A DNA stretch of 64,000 nucleotides, from NCBI GenBank assembly GCA_963842795.1, contig CAWJHV010000002.1:1-64000 (forward strand), written 5' to 3'. Both the position numbers and the translations under genes were made by a program. Below the pieces are notes generated by a model, which had not been told where the DNA came from, made no database searches, and worked only from the letters and a program-made list of their open reading frames with translations. This document shows positions 58,161 through 64,000 of the stretch, piece after piece. This DNA is from WHSW01 sp963842795. Its GTDB lineage: Bacteria; Actinomycetota; Thermoleophilia; Solirubrobacterales; 70-9. Within the stretch, counting starts at the first letter, position 1; each line of letters begins with the position of its first letter.

Positions 58161-61070
58161 TCAAAACGGAAGGTGGCAGCGGTAGGCGGCGTCGTTGGCG
58201 TATAGGAGGCGTCCGCCGAACAGCGCCGGGTCGAAGAACCGCAGCGGGTGCAGGCCGAGGCCGGGCGAACGGGCGTCGGGAGCGTTGAAGAGCAGGTTCC
58301 CGATCGCCGCCGTGGGGACTTGCGCGAACCCTCGGGTGGCGAACAGCCCGGTCTTGACCTCGGTCGTGTCGATGTACCCCAATGTGACCTGCACCTGCAT
58401 GTTGCCGGGGAGGGCGCTCCACTTGTGGTACTGGTATTCGTGCTCCCCTACGTCGAACCCGCACGAGGTCCCGTTCGGGTTTCCGGCGCCATGGGGCTTC
58501 GGCGTAACCCAGATCAGATCGGGATACACGCTGGGCACGAGCGCGTTGGCGAACCACTGGTTGGCCGCGAGACGCAAAGGGGGGATCGCGTCGTCGACCG
58601 TCGGCGGCAGCTTCCAGGCGTTGTCGATCCGATCGCGAACCGCCTGCATCTTGCCCCAGTCGCTGACCATCAGCAGGGCGACGCCGGTGGTGCCTCGCTG
58701 GGCGAACTCGTAGCGGTCGGCGAGCTTGCCGCCGAGATCGTTGACGTTGGCGGTGATCTCGTCGGCGAGGACCGGGCTGCCGTCGTTGTCGGCGAAGAGC
58801 GAAACCAGGCCGAATACCCCGGCGGTGCCTGAGAGGATCGGGGCCACCTCCTCGCTCGCACCCTCGCTGGCGATCGCGAGCACGGCCGCCATCAGCTGCA
58901 GGGCCCAGCCGGTGGACCTCCCGCCGTCCGCGGCGACGTCCTGCTTGAGCTGGTCGCCGAGCCGTTGCAGGTCGAGCTGGCTGCGTCCCTGGACCCGCGC
59001 GAAGGGCTTCTGCAGGACGTCGAAGTAATGCTTGATGTTCTCCAAGGCTGAGATCTCGACGAGGAGCTGCGTCTTGACCGAGGCGAACTGCTCGGCGGTG
59101 AAGCCGGGGTCGCCGCTCGGGTAGGCGAGGGCGGTGAGGTCGGTTGACTTCTGACCCCAGGCGGTGCCCTCGTAGTTCTCGTAGTAGCGCCGGCGCATCT
59201 CGCAGCTTTGGCTCTCCCTCGGGCAGAACCCGAGCGCGATGCCGATGTAGGTCTCGGCTCGCTTCTCACCGTCGGACGCGAAGGCGGGAAACTGTTGCGG
59301 CGCCTGCCAGGCGACGTCGAACATCTCGGTGGTCACCGGGCTGAGGTCGTCCGCGGCGAGCATCGGCGAGTACCGGAAGCTGCGATCGCGGGAGAGGATG
59401 CCGTTCAGCTCTCCCTCCTCGGCCGCCGAGGTGCTCGACTCGACCGCCGGTGCGCTCCCGTCCACCTGCCCGACGAGGGCGTAGTCGTCGTCGCCGTCCA
59501 GCCCCTGGGCGACGAAGAAGCTGCTGCCGAAGCGCCTGAGCCACCCGGCGACGGCCTCCCAGCCATGGTTCGACCCCCGTGGGTGTCCGATGCTCTGGAC
59601 GATGAGGACCGGTCGCCCCGACGTGTTCGAGTAGTCACGCAGTTGCGTCCCGGCGGTTTGCTGGGCCGCATCGAAGCCGCCTCCGTTGGTGGCCAGGGCG
59701 GTGTTGGCGAGCACGCCCCCGGTCATGCTGTCGATGAGGGCGACATGGAACCCCGCCGTCGCCCCCGCGGGCAGCGCCGCCGTGAGCGTCTGGCCGCCGA
59801 CGAGCATGGTGTTGCTCGTCGCCTGCGTACCGCCGGCGCGGGTATCGAAGGTCAGATGGTCGGACGAGACGAGGTCGTAGCGCTTCTGGGCAAGCGGATT
59901 CTCCGCCGCCTGGTTGAGCTGCAGATAGGCATGGATGTTTCCCGCCGACGGATCGTTCACCTCGGTTTCGATCTCGACCGGGATCTTCGTCCAGCCGGCT
60001 CCATCCACCCCGCCGGGGATCCCGGCGATGGAGAAGGGGCGGCCGTTGGCGAGCGCCGAGCGCTCGGGATCGGTCAGCTTCTCGGCCCCGAGGAAGGTCG
60101 CGAGACGGTTGAATGCGGGGACGTCGGCGCCGTTCCAGCCGCCGGGGCCGCTGACGATCATCAGGTAACGGTCGGTGTGGTCGGCGCCACCCCAGCGCGA
60201 CGCGATCTGCATCAGGTGGTCGAGGCCGCCGCCGTCACGGGGCACGGTGCCCGACTCGACGATCTGGCGCGTGGTCCGCTCCAGGACGGCGACGAAGACA
60301 CCGTTGCGGTCGGTCGTGTCCTTGACCGGCGCACCATTGATGCGGATCGCGCCGTCCGGGACATCGGACAGCGTCTCCACGGTGACGCCGATCGGCGGGT
60401 CGGGAGGCCGCGCGGTGACCAGGACCCTGTCGTCGGCGGTCCGACCTCCGCCCGCGACCTTCATCGCGAGGACGTATGTGCCGTTGACGTCGGGCGTCAG
60501 CCCGGGCGTCTTCGCCTGTGGGTCGCTGAGCACGGCCTGCGATCCGGCGGGTGCGTGAACGATGCGCCAGCGCGGGCTTCGTGCCTCCCCGACGCCGGCG
60601 GAGAGATTCGCCTGACGGCCCAGGACCGCGGGCTCACCGACGATCGCGCTCCGGTCACGGCCCGCGTCGGCGATCGCGGCGTCATCGGGCAGGCGAACGA
60701 CCCGCACCTCGCCGTCGTGGCGGCCTCCGGGGAGCGATGCCCGGACGCGAACGTGGTTGATGCCCCCGCGCAGGCCGTTGTGTGCGGTCAGCGGCGCGAA
60801 GCGGGTCCGGGCTCCGTCGTGGTGGAAGTAGGTCCGGGCACGGCGGCCGTTCACCCATGCCTTGACCGAGGCGCCGCGGGGAACCTCGACCCGGAGGACG
60901 ACCGGGGCACGCGCGGTGCCGACGCGCAGGGACTTGACCGAGAGGAGCTTCGGGGCGTGCCGCACCGCGGCGCCGGCGGGCGCGGCGGCTCCGCCGAGGA
61001 GCGCGGCGACGCCGAGCGCGATTGAGACAACGGAAATCAGCCGCGCGCGCATCACGGCAGGCGAGATCAT
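58161..61070 (-). CDS. Large secreted protein with Ig/PKD-like N-terminal part, function unknown
   Basis: About 969 residues. Signal peptide LISVVSIALGVAALLGGAAA. Residues about 30-225 look like Ig-type beta domains (VVLRVEVPRGASVKAWVNGR, RSAIVGEPAVLGRQANLSAG, TYVLAMKVAGGGRTADDRVL). A central region with repeated HLMQIASRWGGADHTDRYLM and SGRPVLIVQSIGHPRGSNHG motifs suggests an enzymatic or binding fold I cannot name. The C-terminal third is helical and then Trp-rich (LPGNMQVQVTLGYIDTTEV). Starts at 61100, 61070 or 61052 are all possible. No homology-based function is apparent. Confidence 0.8.
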   Translation of the reverse strand: MISPAVMRARLISVVSIALGVAALLGGAAAPAGAAVRHAPKLLSVKSLRVGTARAPVVLRVEVPRGASVKAWVNGRRARTYFHHDGARTRFAPLTAHNGLRGGINHVRVRASLPGGRHDGEVRVVRLPDDAAIADAGRDRSAIVGEPAVLGRQANLSAGVGEARSPRWRIVHAPAGSQAVLSDPQAKTPGLTPDVNGTYVLAMKVAGGGRTADDRVLVTARPPDPPIGVTVETLSDVPDGAIRINGAPVKDTTDRNGVFVAVLERTTRQIVESGTVPRDGGGLDHLMQIASRWGGADHTDRYLMIVSGPGGWNGADVPAFNRLATFLGAEKLTDPERSALANGRPFSIAGIPGGVDGAGWTKIPVEIETEVNDPSAGNIHAYLQLNQAAENPLAQKRYDLVSSDHLTFDTRAGGTQATSNTMLVGGQTLTAALPAGATAGFHVALIDSMTGGVLANTALATNGGGFDAAQQTAGTQLRDYSNTSGRPVLIVQSIGHPRGSNHGWEAVAGWLRRFGSSFFVAQGLDGDDDYALVGQVDGSAPAVESSTSAAEEGELNGILSRDRSFRYSPMLAADDLSPVTTEMFDVAWQAPQQFPAFASDGEKRAETYIGIALGFCPRESQSCEMRRRYYENYEGTAWGQKSTDLTALAYPSGDPGFTAEQFASVKTQLLVEISALENIKHYFDVLQKPFARVQGRSQLDLQRLGDQLKQDVAADGGRSTGWALQLMAAVLAIASEGASEEVAPILSGTAGVFGLVSLFADNDGSPVLADEITANVNDLGGKLADRYEFAQRGTTGVALLMVSDWGKMQAVRDRIDNAWKLPPTVDDAIPPLRLAANQWFANALVPSVYPDLIWVTPKPHGAGNPNGTSCGFDVGEHEYQYHKWSALPGNMQVQVTLGYIDTTEVKTGLFATRGFAQVPTAAIGNLLFNAPDARSPGLGLHPLRFFDPALFGGRLLYANDAAYRCHLPF

Positions 61071-61144
61071 CGAGAGCACAGCCCCATCCGACCACTGCAT
61101 CGGCCGGGTCCGCCGATCCCTTTACCGCCCCGTTCACAACACGG

Positions 61145-61549
61145 TCAAGCCGCGTCGCGCACCGAGCCCTTCGCCTCGGCCAGGGCGGCCTCGAACTCGC
61201 TTGCCGAGCTCCTCGCCCGCCGAACCTTCCCGACCGAGGCGGACGGGTAGAAGGAGCCGGGCTCGACGGTGTAGGTCTCGCCTTGGACGTTCAGGTAGAG
61301 GCCGGTGCCGAACGACCACCAGGGCTTGGACTCGACGGTCACCACGCTGACCGGCGCGGAGAGCACCACCCGGGGCGGTCGGCCGTCGCCCTCGGGCATG
61401 ACCAGGAGCAGCCGTCCGTCGCTGATCAGCACTCGGCCGGACATCGTCCAGTAGCGCCGCCCTGGGCCGAAGGCCGCGTGAGCGTCGAAGTCGGGGTCCG
61501 TCTCGGGCTCCTCGAACGGTTCTCCCGGAGGGCTCTCGGTCAATCGCAT
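61145..61549 (-). CDS. Conserved hypothetical protein, possible PH/GRAM-like fold
   Basis: 134 residues. A mainly beta core (GRRYWTMSGRVLISDGRLLL, VMPEGDGRPPRVVLSAPVSV, TVESKPWWSFGTGLYLNVQG, ETYTVEPGSFY) and a C-terminal helix (ASEFEAALAEAKGSVRDAA) resemble bacterial PH-like domains. No signal peptide. ATG at 61549 has CAGGAGGCAACG upstream. About 75 bp before the secreted 970-residue protein gene on the same strand. Confidence 0.75.
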   Translation of the reverse strand: MRLTESPPGEPFEEPETDPDFDAHAAFGPGRRYWTMSGRVLISDGRLLLVMPEGDGRPPRVVLSAPVSVVTVESKPWWSFGTGLYLNVQGETYTVEPGSFYPSASVGKVRRARSSASEFEAALAEAKGSVRDAA

Positions 61550-61689
61550 CGTTGCCTCCTGATTGTCATTTCACGGGCGGGCGCTCGCGCACCCCGATCA
61601 CCGGCATCCTCACCCACCGCCCGCCGCCGGCCGAGCTTTTCAGAGATCTTCGAACGCCGGAGCGCTCTCGTCCGCACGCGACCGCGCCT

Positions 61690-62127
61690 TCAACCGCCCT
61701 CGGGCCCTCCCGGCAACGGATCGTCCGGATGGATCTGATCGAGCGACGTCGCTCCGGCGAGCTTCCACTCGCCGTCCTCCTTCTGCAGCGGCACAATCTC
61801 GGCGGTCGTCTCGGCGGCGAGCGCCACCTGGCCCCGGTCGCCGTCGACGATCACATTCGAGATCTCGTAGTCGGGGATCTCGACCCGCTCGTCTTCCAGC
61901 AGCTTGAAGCCGCCCGTGTACACGTCGCGGCACGATCCCGAGACCTCGAGGTCGTCGAGCTCGGCCTGGGTGAGCAGCGAGCAGACCCGGTCGGGGTCGC
62001 CGGCTTCGAGCGCCTCGACGTACGCCTCGACCGCTGCGCGAGCCTCGGCCTCGGGGTCGTCGCCACAGCCGCCCAGCGCGGCGAGCGAGAGCGTCGCGAG
62101 GAGGATGAGTGACGCCGCCCGGCCCAC
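61690..62127 (-). CDS. Lipoprotein with a SnoaL/DUF4878-like domain
   Basis: 145 residues from GTG. A short signal sequence ends LSLAALGGCGDD (lipobox LGGC). The mature part begins EARAAVEAYVEALEAGDPDR, VCSLLTQAELDDLE, with a conserved Cys in SGSCRDVY, and ends in GDRGQVALAAETTAEIVPLQ and KEDGEWKLAG, a pattern of NTF2-like lipoproteins common in Thermoleophilia. No good ribosome site; upstream TTG starts would cross the 24-bp dyad at 62152. Divergent from the propeller gene. Confidence 0.8.
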   Translation of the reverse strand: MGRAASLILLATLSLAALGGCGDDPEAEARAAVEAYVEALEAGDPDRVCSLLTQAELDDLEVSGSCRDVYTGGFKLLEDERVEIPDYEISNVIVDGDRGQVALAAETTAEIVPLQKEDGEWKLAGATSLDQIHPDDPLPGGPEGG

Positions 62128-63517
62128 CTGGGGCGACGACGCTACCGGGCGGCCGACCGGCGCGCGCCGGTCGGCGATCGGGAAGAATCGCGGCCCGGAG
62201 GCCCCCCTGAGCGCCCACGCACGCAAGTCATCGCGCCACCTGATCCTCGCGGCTGCCCTCGCCGCCATCGGCATCGCCGGCGTGCTCGCGCTCGCAGCCG
62301 CCGACGATCCCTCCAGCGCACGGGCCCAGGGCGTCGCCCGGGCCCAGGACCAGCGCAAGGCCGTGAAGGGCAAGCGGCTGCGCTCGGTGATCGCGATCTC
62401 CAACAACTGGGACGGGACCATCGACTTCGCCGACGCGAAGACGTTCGAGGTGCTCGACCGGATAAACGCGATCCCCGACCACGACGAGCGGATGTCGGAG
62501 ATCATGCTCGACCCGGTCAAGCTCGGCTTCTTTCTCGCGATCCGCCAACTGATCGGCGAGGGCCACGACCAGTTCGTCGACGACGCCTTCCTGCACCCGC
62601 GCGGCCGCTACATCTACATCTCGAGGCCAAGCTTCGCCGATGTCGTCGCGATCGACCTGAGCACCGAGCAGATCGTGTGGCGGACCGAGGTCGCGGGGGT
62701 GCGCGCCGACCACATGGCGATCTCCGAGGACGGCAGGGAGGTGATCGTCTCCGCCTCGACCGGGAACGTCGGCCAGGTGATCGAGACGCGAACCGGCGAG
62801 ATCGTCAAGCAGTTCGAATCGGGCGACTCACCGCACGAGACCAACTACTCGGCCGACGGCGAGGTGCTCTACCACGCGGCGATCGGCCGCGTCTACACAC
62901 CGACCGACGACGCCCAGCTCGACACATCCAAGGGCGAGACGTTCTTCCAGATCGTGGACGCCGACACGATGGAGATCATCGAGCGGATCCACTTCAAGGA
63001 GAAGCTGCGCGAGGCGGGGCACCCGGGGATGAGCGACGCGGTGCGCCCGATGGCGCTCTCACCCAACGAGCGCTTCCTCTACGCGCAGGTCTCGTTCTTC
63101 CACGGCTTCGTCGAGTACGACTTCAAGAAGGACAAGATCACACGCGTGGTCAGGCTCCCGGTCGCCGACGCGATCAAGGACCTGCCGAAGGAGCAGTACC
63201 TGCTCGACTCCGCCCACCACGGGATCGCGCTCGACCCGACGGGCAAGCGCTTCTGCGTCGCCGGGACGATGTCCGACTACGCGGCGATCGTCAGCCGCCG
63301 CAAGCCGTCGCGCTTCAAGATCCTCGACGTCGGCCCGAAGCCGTACTGGTCGACCAACAGCGCCAACGGCAAGCGGTGCTACGTCTCGGTCAGCGGCGCC
63401 GACCGGGTCGCGGTGATCTCCTACCGCAAGCGCAAGGAGATCGCGAGCATCCCCGTCGGCGACCACCCGCAGCGCGTGCGCACGGGCGTGGTCGTAAACA
63501 AGTACTTGAGGCCCTAG
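62105..63517 (+). CDS. Secreted YncE-like beta-propeller protein
   Basis: 470 residues from the only standard in-frame start (ATG 62105); the real protein probably starts later. The hydrophobic signal (HLILAAALAAIGIAGVLALA) is followed by propeller blades: RSVIAISNNWDGTIDFADAK, DAFLHPRGRYIYISRPSFAD, GDSPHETNYSADGEVLYHAA, PVGDHPQRVRTG. A CTG at 62207, exactly in frame, has GGAGG five bases upstream and gives a normal n-region (SAHARKSSRH). The ATG version would read through the 24-bp dyad and overlap the lipoprotein start. Function unknown; similar propellers serve as electron-transfer or binding subunits. Confidence 0.82.
   Translation: MSDAARPTWGDDATGRPTGARRSAIGKNRGPEAPLSAHARKSSRHLILAAALAAIGIAGVLALAAADDPSSARAQGVARAQDQRKAVKGKRLRSVIAISNNWDGTIDFADAKTFEVLDRINAIPDHDERMSEIMLDPVKLGFFLAIRQLIGEGHDQFVDDAFLHPRGRYIYISRPSFADVVAIDLSTEQIVWRTEVAGVRADHMAISEDGREVIVSASTGNVGQVIETRTGEIVKQFESGDSPHETNYSADGEVLYHAAIGRVYTPTDDAQLDTSKGETFFQIVDADTMEIIERIHFKEKLREAGHPGMSDAVRPMALSPNERFLYAQVSFFHGFVEYDFKKDKITRVVRLPVADAIKDLPKEQYLLDSAHHGIALDPTGKRFCVAGTMSDYAAIVSRRKPSRFKILDVGPKPYWSTNSANGKRCYVSVSGADRVAVISYRKRKEIASIPVGDHPQRVRTGVVVNKYLRP
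62152..62175. promoter_or_regulatory. 24-bp perfect dyad between divergent genes
   Basis: GCCGACCGGCGC and its exact reverse complement are adjacent, with the centre at 62163/62164. It lies 25 bp from the lipoprotein GTG and 32 bp before the CTG at 62207. It could be a shared operator or a hairpin/attenuator in the leader. Confidence 0.55.
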
Positions 63518-63518
63518 G

Positions 63519-64000
63519 TCAGCTGCCCTCATGCGGAATCGGGATCGGTGGCTCGATCAGCGTCGGCTCGGGCTCGCCCTGCCCGGGAGCGGGAACGAAC
63601 CATGGCCCGGTCTCCGGTGCGTTCGTCGGCGGCAGCTCCCAGTGCGGACAGGAGCGGATCCCGACCGGATAGATAGTCAGGTCGCCGTCGGGGCCGAGTC
63701 GCAGTCGCAGGAAGTTCTTGTAGTCCGTGCTCGCGATTGCTCCGCAGATCTCCGTCGCGTGCTGGCGGCCGTCATTGACATTGGCGAGCCATAGATAGAG
63801 CGCGAACACGAGCCGGCCAAGAGTGAACCCGACCACGAAGAGACCGCCGGCAACGATCCAGCCCAGCACCATCCCGTCCTGAGCCGGGCAGTCCCAGTTC
63901 CGCAGGAGCCAGAGGCCCAGCAGGGTCAGCCCGACCGCCGGCACCACGTGGGCGGCGGTATGCAGGCCGCCGAATACCCAGCGCCTCAATCCCGCCGAGA
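63519..64000 (-). CDS. C-terminal part of a probable metallophosphoesterase, 5' end outside window
   Basis: The frame is open to the window edge. VFGGLHTAAHVVPAVGLTLL and MVLGWIVAGGLFVVGFTLGR, then LVFALYLWLANV, are membrane-like helices, followed by DYKNFLRLRLGPDGDLTIYP and VGIRSCPHWE. The latter ending is characteristic of large bacterial calcineurin-like metallophosphoesterases. The catalytic half should lie beyond 64000. A TTG at 63989 is the first start inside the window but is unlikely to be the true one. Convergent with the propeller gene, one base apart. Confidence 0.7.
   Translation of the reverse strand, partial: SAGLRRWVFGGLHTAAHVVPAVGLTLLGLWLLRNWDCPAQDGMVLGWIVAGGLFVVGFTLGRLVFALYLWLANVNDGRQHATEICGAIASTDYKNFLRLRLGPDGDLTIYPVGIRSCPHWELPPTNAPETGPWFVPAPGQGEPEPTLIEPPIPIPHEGS

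Noticed and set aside
61904..62104. N-terminal extension of the propeller gene to 61904
   Set aside because: It would be antisense to the lipoprotein gene and lacks any signal or domain; the propeller starts at 62105 or later.

Overview
The window is high-GC bacterial DNA with short intergenic gaps, many 4-bp ATGA/GTGA start-stop overlaps and a gene repertoire typical of soil Actinobacteria. Several families point to the Thermoleophilia/Solirubrobacterales: a SnoaL-type protein beginning MSQENVEIVR, a secreted repeat protein of the DIVNGEV type, a DUF2630 domain and paired Yx(FWY)xxD lipoproteins. The lineage is an inference from gene content only. No rRNA, CRISPR array or complete tRNA was found.

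Layout. 1-1.1 kb: a frameshifted ECF sigma factor downstream of a cupin gene. 1.5-4.6 kb: an OmpR-type two-component system and a Cys/Met-metabolism PLP enzyme. 4.5-8.6 kb: a leftward five-gene operon (GT2 glycosyltransferase, TIGR04282/DUF2064 transferase, beta-propeller lipoprotein, cytochrome b561-like/SUOX-fold molybdoenzyme, membrane protein). 8.6-11.0 kb: a polytopic membrane protein and a dTDP-rhamnose 4-epimerase-like SDR. 11.1-12.9 kb: a MarR/SRPBCC pair with its own operator, and two tandem Yx(FWY)xxD secreted proteins.

13.1-28.0 kb is accessory in character. It is bracketed by two same-strand tRNA 3'-end copies that share a 26-nt core with one mismatch. Inside are a tyrosine recombinase, an IS30 fragment, a degenerate IS110 element with a structured leader (candidate bridge RNA), a GT1 glycosyltransferase, truncated SDR and PolX genes, a secreted peptidase, a C26 peptidase/YbdK pair and a FAD-Rieske oxidoreductase.

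28.05-38.5 kb is a sugar or sugar-acid catabolic locus. An IclR regulator is divergent from Gfo/Idh dehydrogenase, KDPG aldolase, a sugar-binding lipoprotein, an RbsC-RbsA fusion, a second permease, a creatininase-family hydrolase, KDG kinase and an aldehyde dehydrogenase. Two GAAC-N3-GTTC palindromes, one at each promoter, look like the IclR operators. The enzymes suggest oxidation to a sugar acid and then the lower Entner-Doudoroff steps; no dehydratase is present.

38.5-53 kb carries stress and detoxification functions: a copper oxidase with two heavy-metal-binding motifs joined in frame to an HD-domain protein, a VOC protein, ArsR/AHSA1, two RibD-type reductases, a cNMP-binding/TrxR-like flavoprotein, MsrA, a desaturase, a SnoaL-DUF2630 fusion, DoxX/MarR, and a PPOX protein with a UvrA-like ATPase. 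53-64 kb holds a CPA1 antiporter, an esterase-like operon with a DUF2294 protein, an ester cyclase and small regulator linked by a 27-nt repeat, a 970-residue secreted protein, lipoprotein and propeller genes around a 24-bp perfect dyad, and the 3' end of a probable metallophosphoesterase.
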